From: Typhlomys cinereus
Taxonomy: Eukaryota; Chordata; Mammalia; Rodentia; Platacanthomyidae
Assembly (NCBI GenBank): GCA_023101885.1
Contig: JALPQD010000303.1
Coordinates: 1,507,786-1,571,785, forward strand
DNA: 64,000 nucleotides
Direction: 5' to 3'
Positions within the stretch are counted from its first letter, which is position 1; each line of letters begins with the position of its first letter. The translations under genes were made by a program, and so were the position numbers. Shown here in pieces: positions 1 to 46,678 of this stretch. The notes under the pieces are model-generated. The model saw only the letters and a program-made list of their open reading frames with translations. It searched no databases and was not told where the DNA came from.

Positions 1-1178
1 GCCTATTAAAAAACAATTATACTGAGGCCAGAGTCTGAGAGACATTGCTGGCTTCATCAGGGCCTCTGTGTTCAGCCTCACTGGATACCACAGGACTATG
101 AATTGGGGACAAAGAATAGGGGGAAGGTATTGTCATCTAGCTCTGTAGTATCACCCAAAGTAGGAGGAAGAAAGCTTTAGCAAGCTGGAGCAGATGTGGG
201 ATGGTGGAGAGAGTGGGTGGGCTTTTTCTAAGGTTGGCTTTTAGTGATAACTGGTTAGTGAGGTGGGGATGAGGTAATGAGATCTGCAGGGACAAGAGTA
301 GGGGCCAGGATCAAATTGGGAGGAACCTTGACTGCCAAGGAATAATCTAGTTTCCTTGTCTCTGGAGCAGGAGAAATGACATGTCAACGCTCACATAGCA
401 GGAGAGGTTTCTTTCCCACTCTGAACCTTACTATCTCCATAGTAACAGGATGGATTGAATAGAACGAGCTAAAAATTGTTCCAGTGCTGGCAGGGCCATA
501 TGGTAACTTAAGCAAGGTTTGCAGAAGGAAAAGTGAAAAGAAAAACAATGTGTGGGAGAGTTGGGAGGACCAAAGTAATAGAAAAGATTTGGGAGAAGTT
601 GATGATATGATGATACTAAATCCCCCACCTGTTGAGTCATAATTGTGGACCAAGCCTTGTGCTAAATTCCATGTACACAGGGCCACCATCCATCCCCATT
701 GGAGCCTGTTGTTCTAGAGTATATGGCGATGGCTTCTCCTTCCGCCCTCAAAATGTCCTTGTTTAGGCGGTGCATTTGATCATTGCCTTCTTCATACTCA
801 CTACCTCGCCTAATGCTTCTCAAAACCATATAAAGATGATATTATTGTGATGTTTCAGGAAGGAAATCCGGATCTCAGAAGACCCAGTAACTTACACGGG
901 GACACACTGGCAAATAAATACATGAGTCACAATGGCATTAATTTGGCAGGACACTGCAGTGGCAGTCAGGAATTACTGCATAAATACAATAATGATATGA
1001 GTAACAACACATTTGCTGATTATATGGTATGTGTCAGGGACTATTCTGAATACAGTAGATTGTTTCATTTAATCCTCATGACACCAAGTGGCAGGAATTG
1101 TTATCCCTCCCTTTTCAAAAGGAGTCTGAGTTTCACAGAGCTTCTCATGGTTCCCACAGCTGAGTGTCTGCATTGGAA

Positions 1179-1180
<2 letters not shown>
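1..1180. other. No gene recognised
   Basis: Unique-looking, AT-moderate sequence. I see no exon with splice borders, no clear repeat family and no RNA gene. It is either TGM6 intron 1 or upstream intergenic DNA. Confidence 0.5.

Positions 1181-1181
<1 letters not shown>

Positions 1182-1226
<45 letters not shown>
1182..1226. repeat. (GT)n microsatellite
   Basis: An uninterrupted run of about 22 GT dinucleotides. It produces spurious Cys-Val open frames. Confidence 0.97.
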
Positions 1227-1231
<5 letters not shown>

Positions 1232-1637
1232 AGGCTCTTCGTCTATGGCGGAAAGAAACTTCAAGAGAAGATAGTGAGAGGTAGAAGGCAGAACATACTA
1301 CCAAATCCTAACTGGGTCTGTGCCTCTGGTATAGCCACCATCCCTCATTTAAAGTATTAAGCATTCGAATTGAGAGTGAAAAGCGGAAAAAGAAAATTTA
1401 CCCAATATGGCCATACTGGAAAAAGAGTTCCGGTGTGGGAGTCCCTGTCTTGCTGTGGTTTTGATGTGGGATCTAGGATTTATAGAAGCGAAGCTGCTCA
1501 GTTGTTTTGAGGTGTGATTGTGTCCACTATTGTCCTGTTATTTCTCTGCTCCTAGTCTCTCCTGTACTGTGGTCTGACAAGTTGTCAGAGCTGTGCAAAA
1601 TCTCTTTTGAGAGACAAATTCCTCCTCTGGCAGATGG

Positions 1638-1640
<3 letters not shown>

Positions 1641-1687
<47 letters not shown>

Positions 1688-1714
1688 CTCTCTCTCCCCA
1701 TTTCTCTCTCTCTT
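1641..1714. repeat. (CT)n microsatellite
   Basis: A pure CT run followed by an interrupted CT-rich stretch (tgtttctctctctcccc). The strand asymmetry (all pyrimidine on +) could form a triplex; that is inference. Confidence 0.95.
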
Positions 1715-2908
1715 TCATCAGTGTGAGATTCTTTGGAAGTTTCACTTCTTATGGCTCATTCAGTGGTGGGGAACGGTATCGTTTCCCCACTTTCTCTGTT
1801 ACTGTCCAGTTACACAGGCAGGAAGGTCAGAGGGTTTGTGGGGCTTGGAGCACAAGCAGGAAGAAGATAGGATCTTTTCATAGCTTTCTTTCCCTCTTCC
1901 TGATGGGTATAGTCTCTGGCCTAGGTTCTCGAGTTCGGAATTCACTCTGCGTGTCCCTGAAGAAGCCCAAGGGTTGAAAATGTGCCCTGATGTTGTTCTC
2001 AGGTCTGAGGTTTTATCAACCAGAGAAGTCCCAGATAAAGTACTACTTATCCCAGCCTGTCCCTGATACCCATTTAGGGACTCCGTGACAATCCCTACAT
2101 CAGCACACGCTGGGTTGAGAGCGAGGAGGAAGCCTTGAGGTAGAAAGAGACATTGTTTTAGCAGCAAGCTCTTCTAACTTACTTTATGACAGGACTACTG
2201 AGGTCCAGAGAGAGGAAGCAGCTTGCCTAGGTCCCTCCAGGAGTCCACAGCAAGTTTGCCACCCTTATCAAAGGCCACATATACCCCTTCCTGCTTGCCC
2301 CATGACTTTGCAAGGGAAGGAAGTTAGGAAAGAAGGGCAAGTGTGAGGAATGTGACCACTTGAGAGAGAGACTTTTGAGGGAGGCATGGTATGATCACTG
2401 ATGGGATCCTCCAAGAGCAGGCCGAGACTGATGTTCTACACCATCTCCCTGGTCATATCCCAGGGACAGAAAGAGATATTCATCCAATTTATTCAGTATT
2501 TACTAAAACTATCTAAGTTTTTGATTTTGAGCCAGGTTCTTAGGACCCAGACAGGATAGGAGCCAGGCTTGAGCTTCCCAGCACTCTCAGGTTAAAGAGG
2601 AAAGAAACATATGAGGAAACAACTCTAACATCATCCCCCATCTTTGTGCCATCACCATCACTGCCCCCTGAGGACTAGAGAGACACACAGATTAGGACAG
2701 TACTAAACCGTAAGCATCTGAATGGTGGCTTTTCCCCTGCAAAACTCTGCCACCTTCCCACCTGTGTCCTGATCATCATCTCACAATGGCAAGACAGGCG
2801 GGCGTGGTGTCGATGAATATGAATGACTCAGTCACCTAAGGAGTAGCTTTAGGACAGATTTACAGGGATGGGGACAGTGACCTCGGGTTGTGATGAGGCA
2901 TGGATGAA
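1715..2908. other. No gene recognised
   Basis: Mixed unique sequence between two simple repeats. Several short open frames exist, but none has splice context or recognisable protein similarity. Confidence 0.5.
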
Positions 2909-3295
2909 AGAGGGAGAGGGAGGAAGGAAGGAAAAAAAGAAGGAAAGAAGAAAGGAAGGGAAGGAAGGGAAGGAAGGGAAGGAAGGAAGGAAAAAGGAAG
3001 GAAGGAAGGAAAGAAAGAGGGAGGGAGGGGAGGAAGGAAGGAAGGAAGGAAGGAAGGAAGGAAGGAAGGAAGGAAGGAAGGAAGGAAGGAAGGAAGAAGG
3101 AGGAAGGAAGGAAGGAAGGAAGGAAGGAAGGAAGGAGGAAGAAGAGGAGGAGGGAAGAAGGAAGGAAGGAAGGAAGGAAGGAAGGAAGGAAGGAAGGAAG
3201 GAAGGAAGGAAGGAAGGAAAGAAGGAAGGAAAGAAAGAGGGAGGGAGGAAGGAAAGAAGGAAGGAAGGAAGGAAGGAAGGAAGGAAGGAAGGAAG
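2909..3295. repeat. (GGAA)n / AAGG microsatellite, about 385 bp
   Basis: Long all-purine array on the + strand, mainly GGAA tetramers with AAAG, GGGA and AGG interruptions. It encodes only low-complexity Lys/Glu/Gly/Arg or Phe/Leu/Pro/Ser frames. GGAA is the ETS-factor core, so arrays like this can act as binding platforms (known for other genomes). Confidence 0.97.
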
Positions 3296-4182
3296 CTGAG
3301 GGAATGTGACTGTGGGCAGCGAAGCTGCGAAAGGATGGTCTCTGAGATTCAAGCATTATAATGGCAGTTCTGAATCATCCCATCCTTTCCTGATAACCTG
3401 TGATGAGAATGCAGAACATCAGGAAGAGGTGGTTTGAGCTGTATCAAGAAAATGAGAAACGAACATAAATTCCTTGGCACTTGAACCCATAACTCAAGGC
3501 CTAAGAGGCCTCATCAAATCCCAACCCCCTGGGGTGTACCTGCCTCAGTTAAGATAATTACTACCCATAATCTCTCTTGCTTCCCTGACTCCTCCCCTTA
3601 AGAAGGCCAGTTGTGTCTTTTTTGCCTTATACTCACACATTGGGCTTGGGAAATAATGGCGTGGTTTCATAAACCATAGACCCAAGGTGTCCACAGTGAG
3701 AAGCTGCTGCTTTCCATCTCCTTTTTTATGGCAGATGTAGAGGCCTGGTCAGTAATGGTTCTGTTTTGCTGACATCAAACTTGACAATTGCATACCTGAA
3801 GCATGTGGAGATTACTGCCTGTTTTCAGATCAAACAGTTGCCACACACACTCAAATTTCAAGAGCTTCCAAGATCTGTGTCCACCAATGAGCTACTATAA
3901 GAAGTGTCTGCAATGTGAGAATCAGCCAGGTTCCTGTCATGCAGACACACTGTTGAATAAAGGCCCTACACAACCCTGCTCACTCATCACAGCAGGGCTT
4001 GCAGGCATACGTATGTTACATGCTCAGTCATTATCCTAATCACCATGCCAAGCCGGGGCTTCCAGCAGAAGCCAAACGAAAGCTAGTATTTTCCATGACT
4101 CTTCCATGGCACCAGCCCAGATGACTGACACTGAGGAAGCCTCAGCAGATTAGACAAGAGACACACCTCCCCTTTGTGTTTC
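3296..4182. other. No gene recognised
   Basis: Unassigned sequence between the GGAA array and an old interspersed repeat. No exon-like open frame with splice sites was seen. Confidence 0.5.
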
Positions 4183-4525
4183 AGTTATCTATTGCAGTAA
4201 CAAACCACTCCAGTACTTAGATGCTGAAGACAAAACAACATGGGCAGGCTTGGCAGGTGCAGCTGATCTCAGCTTCATTCCAGCTGGAGCCTGTGACTGC
4301 AGGCAAAGTATCTGATTGCAAGATGGCTTGCTCCTGTGGCTGCCAAGTTGGGGTTGGCTGTCAAGTGGGAGTTCAACAGGCTAGAGGCTTTCCTTGGGCC
4401 TCCCAGACTCCATGGCATCAGTGGTTGGCTACAAAGAACAGTCAATGGAGCCAGGATAAAACTCGATTATTTATGATCCAACCTTGGCAGTTCCAACTTG
4501 TGTCATCCTGTCCTAGCTTCAAATC
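4183..4525. repeat. Old mammalian interspersed repeat, probably LTR (MLT/MaLR-like)
   Basis: It begins cagttatctattgcagtaac and continues with a thymine-poor block resembling the widespread mammalian repeat that reads gttatctattgctgtgtaac. It is strongly diverged. The family assignment is from memory and tentative. Confidence 0.4.
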
Positions 4526-4544
4526 TTCTAGATTCCAGGGATGA

Positions 4545-4765
4545 TTTTGTGCATGTGTGTGTGTCTCAAAGGGTGTGTGTGCCTGTGGAGGCTTAAGGAA
4601 TCATCCTGGATTGTACTACCTTCTCTTTGTTTTGCTCAGGAGTTCCCAGGCTACACCTTCCAGGACCAGAAGTACAGGCTATTTTTGCATGAGATTCAGA
4701 ATCTGAACTCAGGACCTTCTGCTTTTGAGGCAGAGGCTTAAATCTTAAGCCATCTCTCCAGCTCC
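4545..4765 (-). mobile_element. Lineage-specific tRNA-headed SINE, old copy
   Basis: Read on the minus strand it starts with the B2-like head ctggagagatggcttaag and a B-box-like segment cctgagttcagat. It continues into the shared body (tgtacttctggtcctggaag, gatgattccttaagcctcc) and ends in a CA/TG-rich tail. Same family as the copies at 7380, 18846, 25384, 56423, 57142, 58455 and 63924. Confidence 0.85.
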
Positions 4766-5380
4766 TGGGGATGATTTTATAAAACCTGCTTTTCAATTGA
4801 GAAAAAGGTCAACATTGTGTGGTTAAAAAATATATATGAAATGGGAGATATTATTGAATCATCTTTAGAAAGTATGATCAGCCATTCTTTTTTAACTAAA
4901 CGATTATATGAAGGTGCAAGAATCTTCTAGAAGCGAGGCATTTTTGCATACCTTTTCTAAACTAAGCCCCTTGTTAAGCCATTGTTCAGATGCTTGTAGT
5001 CCAATCTCCTGTTTTGTTTTAGAACCTGGGTCTGTGATGCCTATAGGGCCAAAGGTAAAGCCAGCAGAATGTAAGGGGATTCCTTACAAGTTGACTCAAG
5101 TGCTAGATCTCCAGTTCTACCACTAAAAAACTGTATGACTCTGTACCTGTTTCCATCTGTGAAATGGATATAATACAATAGCTCTCATATAGTTAGTGAA
5201 GACTAAAGAAGACAATATAAAATACTTAGAAAAGTGTTTGGTTCATAGAAGTCTTACTAAATAAAACCTACTCAATGACTCAGCCCATAATTACTGAATG
5301 CCTGCTGTATGCTGGGCACCACAGAAAAATATAGGGAGGAGCTCCACAGCAAGTAGGAAATAGGTACTTGGAGATGTTTG
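4766..5380. other. No gene recognised
   Basis: AT-rich unassigned sequence between a SINE and an LTR. No support for coding or RNA genes. Confidence 0.5.
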
Positions 5381-5714
5381 TATTCGCTGCTTTTCTTGCT
5401 GCTGTGATGAAATTCCTGAAAGAATAACTTAAAGGAGGAAAGACTCATATTTTGACTCTCAAGTTTCAGAGAGTTCATGCATTTGGGTAGAAAAATCATA
5501 ACAGGCGAAGAGCAGAAGGAATAAAAAGGAGACATAGGGAGGCAAGGACAAGCCACTCCTGTGGACTGACACCCTCAGCTCCCCAGTGGCTTATTCACTC
5601 TCCCGGGACCATCTTCCGAAAGTTTCCAGGACCTTTCAAACAGTGCTACCAGCTGGGAACAAAACCCTCCACCCACGAGCTTTGAGGAGTACACTTCATA
5701 TCCAAACTGTAACA
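5381..5714 (-). mobile_element. MaLR solo LTR (MTE/MST-like), old
   Basis: The minus strand has the typical order of an ERVL-MaLR LTR: a tgttacagtttggatatgaa start, then gttcccagctggtagcac, and an end near ttcctttaagttattc-like sequence. It is heavily diverged and has no internal region. The subfamily is uncertain. Confidence 0.7.
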
Positions 5715-6837
5715 ATATTATTTCAATTTCACATGATGATCACATCAGTATATATCTAGCCTACCATGTTCTGTCTACAATATGACATTGACACATCTGC
5801 ACCAAGAAATATGTTTCCTCTGTTTCCATCTGGGCAGATTTTTGTAACTGCTTTGGCTGACAGAATAAGGTAGATATGACAGAGTGTGACTTCTGAGGTC
5901 ATGGCATAAGAAGTATTGCAGCTTCCTCTTCGGTCTCTCAGATCACTTGCCAAGAAGGAAACCAGGTGCTAAATCCTGAGGACAATTAAGCAGTCCCAGG
6001 GAAAGACTCATGAGGAAAATAACTGAGTTCCTCAACCTAGGTCCTCTTCTACAACCCTGTAATTGGGTTCCTAGGCCCACGCAGGCTTTCGGTGGAGTCT
6101 AGCCCAGCTGGCGTATGATCGCACCTGGGAGGAAACTAGGTATGCATCAAAGAGGACACTTGCCTAGCTCCCAACCCACCAAAACCGTAAAGGAAAAGAT
6201 ACAGTCCGGGTTTTCCTAAGCTAAAGTCTGGGATAAGCAAATTCGTTACGCAGTCACAGATTGTTAAAGCATTAGCTCTCATTTCAACAATACTCCTTTC
6301 ACTGTCCTGAAATTACATCAAAGCATTACCTACAGGCAATCTAAATGCACTACAAACAGTAAATAAGAGAAAATAAGATTAATTTTATTTTTCTTTGTCT
6401 CTCCTTTTAGTCCCCATTCCCACCCACCCTCACTTTTCTCCTAACAACCCTTCATCTCCCATGTCACATTCCTTCCTGTTTTCAAGTCTTCTCACTTATG
6501 TGGCCCACTGTCCTTTATCTAGTTTGTCTCTGATGTCATGTGCCTGACATGATTCATGCTCCAGCAAGTATCATAGATGAGTGGATATACCATTGAGGAT
6601 AGCATCTTCCATTTCTTTGGAAATAAGTTTTTAGCTAAATACAATTAAATATGAAAATGCCTCTCAGAGCTTTTCCAGAACACACCAGTACTGTGGTCAG
6701 ATGCCAAGTCCTATATATAGAAGTACCATGAAGCTACCAGCCACAAATGTAGACTGTGTGCTATGCTAGAGACCCAACTCAACTTAGACAACAGCGACAT
6801 TTATAACAGAATTTTTGGGAAAGTTCCAATGGTATAT
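5715..6837. other. No gene recognised
   Basis: Unassigned sequence, with a CT-rich stretch near 6390-6530 that could be an old L1 3' end remnant. Nothing firm. Confidence 0.45.
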
Positions 6838-7260
6838 GTTTTAACTATTTTTCTTGTCACTATAACAAAACACCTGACATAAAGGAGGAAGAATTTACTT
6901 TGGTTCATTTTTCAGTGAATTCAGTTCATTGTCTTTTGGCCCTCATGTGCTTGGGCAACATGTCATGGTGCCAAGAGTGTGTGACAGAAGAGAATTTGCC
7001 ACCTTCTGGTAGACAGGAAGCAGAATGGGAAACACAGGCAAGACTTGGGACAAGTTAGAGTCCCAATAACGTGCTCCCCCTTGACTACTTTTCTCAATTA
7101 GCCCCACTCCTACTTTCACAACATCTCAATTACACCCTCATTTTATGAATCCATCAAAGGATTAATCCATCCATTAGACCAAAGTCCTCAACATCCAGTC
7201 ACCACTGGAAAGCCCATCAGCTAGCAACAAGGCCCCAGTAGATAAGGTCATGGGGAATAG
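6838..7260 (-). mobile_element. MaLR-like LTR fragment, old
   Basis: On the + strand it reads cttgtcactataacaaaaca and taaaggaggaagaatttact, the antisense of the 3' end of MaLR LTRs, followed by about 350 bp of diverged LTR-like sequence. The left border is clearer than the right one. Confidence 0.55.
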
Positions 7261-7379
7261 TTCATCTTTAACCATAGCTTGTAAGGTATAATCTTTAATT
7301 TGCTTAATAGCTGCATTTGCAAATTCAATTTTAAATAGTAAACTTAATTAGCTTTTACATTTAAAACAGTAGGATCTGG

Positions 7380-7601
7380 CTGGAGAGGTGGCTCAGGGGT
7401 TAAGCCTCTGCCTTGCAGGTGGAAGGTCCTGAGTTCGGATCCTAGACCCCACGTATGGAGGCCGGGCGGAAGCAGAGGCGGCCTTCGCTTCTGGTCCTGG
7501 TAGGGCAGAGCCTGTGAATCCCGGGGCAGAGTAAACAAGGAGGAGGTGGAGGCGTCCATGGTGGTTTCCGAATTCGTCTGTGGTTACACACATACACACA
7601 C

Positions 7602-7644
<43 letters not shown>

Positions 7645-7668
7645 CATACACGCACAATTGAATAAAAA
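7380..7668 (+). mobile_element. Young lineage-specific SINE with target-site duplication
   Basis: The head ctggagaggtggctcagggg has an A box, and gagttcggatcc is a B box, so it is tRNA-derived with a pol III promoter. The body (gaggccgggcggaagcagag and onwards) is not mouse B2. The tail is (CA)n then aattgaataaaaaaa. It is flanked by the direct repeat aaaacagtaggatctgg (7363-7379 and 7669-7685). The copy is nearly identical in layout to the minus-strand copy at 58455-58752. Confidence 0.93.
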
Positions 7669-7685
7669 AAAACAGTAGGATCTGG

Positions 7686-9004
7686 AATTCAAATAATAAT
7701 AATAGTAAGGACTTTTTGTATGAATATCCAGTGGGACAGTTGACCATTGTGCAGGACTTGGAACAACTATCCTGTTCACATCAGGAATCCGATACCACTA
7801 ACCTCTCTCTTTCCATTATTTCTGCAATCAAGCAGTGTTTATACAGACACACAAATGGTGCTCCTGGAGCATCGCCATTACTTGAACCACCCCCAAAGAC
7901 ACTGTCTCTGTCAGGAGGACTAAAGTGAGGCCTCTTTAAGAGCCAGGGTGCAATCCACATAGAGGGGAAAAGCAGGCGATGCCCTGAAATTTCAAGGAAC
8001 GATAAGGTCACTGTAGCTAAAGAGGAGACAAAGGGGAAAAAAGCAAGAGAACCAAAAAGATCCCAAAGGATCCTTGTAAGGCCTTCCATGGGGCTGAGTG
8101 CAGCTGAGAGAAGTCAGGTGAGCCTGAGTTTTTACATGGCAGCTTGTACTGCTGTATTGAGAATGGGCCTTCTGGGCTCAGGAAGGAAACAGAGCTAGTG
8201 ATTACATCTAGAAAATGGGGAGAGTCATAGTGCTACACTTCAAGGACCCTGAGGAAGTATAAAGGTTTTAATATATACCAAGCTTTTGCTGGTTTTGTCT
8301 TATTCCAAACCTAATGTTTAACTCAACAAAAGAGAGATTAACTCCAGTGGTAGCACAGAGAAGAAAGACTAGAGACGTCATGAAGGGTATGCCAGTGAGA
8401 TGATTCATGGGTCATGTGGACAGGAGATTGGGGATGCCCCTGTAATGTGGATAAATAAAGTATGGGGAAAAAAACTAGAAGGATGGAAATAAAGGAAATC
8501 CTGTCTGGTCCTTGATCAGGAATGAAAGGATTGAATGGATCGTAAGAAGCAATGGGACAGCCAACAAGGATTTGGGAGCAGGGGCTTGATAAGATGGGAT
8601 AGCAATGTAAGAAAGAACATTTCTATGATCCCTGAAATATCTCAGAAAATGCTACTAATTAATTTTCTGCACTGTATTACAGAAGCCTTATTGAGGCTCA
8701 GGTGCATTATGGACCTACTGAGAATGCTTCGTTGCCTTACCATGGCCCTTGGGCTAAATAGTGTGCTCCTCATCTTTCTCCAGGTCCTGGTGGTCTGGCC
8801 TCAGTGACTCTCCACACTCACTCTTCACTCACACAGCAGTTTTTTCTCAGGTGATGGGAACCACCATGCTCCTCCTACCCCTGTATCTAGGGACATGGCT
8901 CCTTCCCAGAGACCAGAGCCACACAAAGCCCTGTGTTTTATGGCCCTGGACTCCAGATGCCTCTCTCCAGGGGATTTTCAATGTCTGTTCTTGGACATCT
9001 GAGA
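7686..9004. other. No gene recognised
   Basis: Mostly unique-looking sequence. Open frames at 8535-9051 lack splice or homology support. Confidence 0.5.
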
Positions 9005-9935
9005 TAATATCTGCTTGGGCTCATGGGTTGAAGCCTTTGCCTTGCAAGTGAAAGGACCTGTGTTTAGGTTTTTATCTCTGGCCAGGGGGTGACATCCAAT
9101 ACCCATCAAGATGGAACCAAGGGCATTGCAGGAACAGCAAAACTGAAAAAAAATCATCGACAAACCATAATTCAGAACATCAGAGACTCTATAACAACCA
9201 CCTGGAATCAGGCCTGTCTAATCTCTCCCCATCCTGAAGCTCAGGGAAATTTGCGGAAGAGGGGGCGGTAAGATTGTAAGAGCACAAGGATGGGAGGAGC
9301 AATGATATGCAAGATACTCCACACAAGTTAGGGCCAAAGCAATTATAACAGGACTCTGCATGATCTGTGCAATGACCAACATATCATTGACCCCTCGAAT
9401 TCTAGCATGGACTAAAGGTACTAGGATCCTTAGAAGCAAGGGATTAACAGTCACAATAGTGTTCCTATACTTATGGGGAACACAAGAAAGAGTTCTAGGA
9501 AATGCCACTGAGTCCTTACACCTCATCAGAGAGGAGAACCCAGAGGAAAGTTTGATATACTCATTAAAGGATGCTTCAGAGATGGGGGGAGGGAGCACTG
9601 GGGGAAAGGGAGGGAGGGGGGAAAGGAAGGGACAAAGCGGGAAGGGAACAGGGAGGGCCAGGAAGGGGTGGAGGGAGGGAGGAGACAGGGGTTCCTATTA
9701 TGTTTGTATGAGCAGAAAAAAATTTTAAAAAATGGCTTAAAAAAAAAGGATCTGTGTTTAGATTCCTATATCTTACATAAAATGTTGGATAGATTATGAG
9801 GGTTGCCTGTATTTCTGGCTCTGGAAGGCAGAGCCTGGAAAAGCCCAGAGAAAACAATAAAGGATGCACAGCAATCTAGGATGATTACTGATGTCACTTT
9901 TGGGCCTCAGGTGCCCTTTTGTACACACACGTACT
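9005..9935 (+). mobile_element. Lineage-specific SINE split by an L1
   Basis: The SINE head (cttgggctcatgggttgaag, gccttgcaagtgaaaggacc) lies at 9012-9074. The body (ctggctctggaaggcagagc, caatctaggatgattactga) resumes at 9746-9935 after a 5'-truncated L1. The head and body are from the same family as the other copies, which shows one SINE interrupted by a later insertion. Confidence 0.85.
9075..9745 (+). mobile_element. 5'-truncated L1, 3' UTR only
   Basis: The sequence from tctctggccagggggtgaca to the poly(A) matches, in reverse, the 3' end of the nearly complete L1 at 31663-40308. This includes the G-rich tract (9589-9690) and gtttgtatgagcag before the A-rich tail. It is flanked by an imperfect duplication (aaaggacctgtgttt at 9051, aaaggatctgtgttt at 9746). 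No ORF remains. Confidence 0.92.
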
Positions 9936-10859
9936 CCAATGATCTATTGGTTATAATACCGATTTAATATTAATCTCAATACTTATTGTCAGTCACAAAG
10001 TATATGGTATCCAATACCTGAATGATTAGACCCAAATAGGTGGAGAACAAGGCTGCTGGAATTGAGGCCAGATTAATGATTCTCTTCTCCCCTGGACACA
10101 CCCCACTCACCTGAACACTCAGCCTCAATGACACTTGTTCAAGGAAGCTTGTTTGCCACCCTTCGGACAGCTTCAGGGCCTCTCTCATTGTCCCTTCAAC
10201 TACTGCACTTCTTGATAGCATTATCAAAACAGTAATTAGTCAGGTGTAGACTCAATTATTCAGGTAGTGCCCCCGCTTATTTAGATCATAATAAGTGATG
10301 GTCATTTACCTCTTCTGTTCTTGAATGACAGGAAGTCATCCTCACCACACTCCAGTGTATCATTATTCTTGTTCTGCACAGAAGGAAACTGAGGTACATA
10401 CAGGTCAAGAAGGTAGTTCTGCCGGCAGATGGTCAAGTCCCAATCTGAATCCATGTCAGCTGACCAAGAGGCCCTGGTCATAATTACTGAGTCACATGGT
10501 CATCTGTTGAAGATAAGACCATGTCTCTTTTGTTCATCTATTCTTAGCACCAGACACCAACTGATGCAGAGAATACACCATTGATCCTCAACATAGGCTT
10601 GTTCTATGAAAATGAATTAGCCTATTGCTAAAATGTATTTTAATTCCAAAATCAATTCTCCTGGCACTTTTCTAGTCATTCAAAGGCCCAGAGAATAGGA
10701 AAAACTGAGATAACATATCCATGTTCTGAGCTGAAGCTGGACAGGCAGCTCCCTGGCTTGCAGATTTCAGTTGTCATACTGTAAGCAATTGTCCTTCTTT
10801 AACCAATTAAAACTGTGCTTTTTGCATTATTTGTTCTTTTTCTTGGAGATTTCACAGTT
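9936..10859. other. No gene recognised
   Basis: Unassigned sequence between the L1-interrupted SINE and a transposon relic. No exon evidence. Confidence 0.5.
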
Positions 10860-11175
10860 TGAAAATAGCCCTCAGGCATAGTGCTGAAGGTCTGCGTAGT
10901 ATTCTAAAGTGCAAGAAGACTGATGTGTCTTCTAGAGGCAGCATATGTGTTAGATAAACATCAGTTAGGCATGAATTATAGTGCTGTCACCAAAATGAGT
11001 TCAATGCTAACAGATCAATGGTCTATGTTAGCTAAGCTGTCGTTAAACAAAAGCATGCATAAAACAAAGTTGTGTGCTGATGAGTATGTTGTGACCAAGG
11101 CTCATAGGGAACCTAACCTTGTCTTTTCTGTGCAACCAACAGTTCAGGGCTCACAAATTGTGTATTATAAGAACC
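10860..11175 (+). mobile_element. Ancient DNA-transposon relic, Tigger-like
   Basis: The frame starting at 10923 reads MCLLEAAYVLDKHQLGMNYS then AV. This resembles the helix-turn-helix start of Tigger-type (pogo/TcMar) transposases, where a block close to MCL-EK-RVLDKL-SGM-YSAV occurs. It then degrades, with the remainder resembling the non-coding end of such elements. The family call is from memory. Confidence 0.45.
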
Positions 11176-11300
11176 TTATAAAATTTAAGTAGTGTGGACA
11201 AGGAAAATCAATGATATGTCATGATAGACAGAGGCTAAGTCAAGTGCAGATGAAGCTGTCCCAAGGGCTTAGTTTACCTCTCCGTTCTCTTACTGCTCAG

Positions 11301-46678
<35,378 letters not shown>

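Noticed and set aside
847..1227. 126-codon open frame ending in a Cys-Val run
   Set aside because: Its end is the (GT)n microsatellite, and the rest has no homology, splice context or promoter evidence.
2832..3361. Four long overlapping frames on both strands
   Set aside because: All are translations of the GGAA array (Lys/Glu/Gly/Arg or Phe/Leu/Pro/Ser), not genes.
7380..7460. tRNA gene suggested by A and B boxes
   Set aside because: No cloverleaf or acceptor stem can be drawn, and the sequence runs into a SINE body and CA tail with a target-site duplication.
1..11300. Exons of the expected neighbour TGM3
   Set aside because: No transglutaminase-like frame or splice-bordered match was seen; in human the two genes lie tens of kilobases apart.
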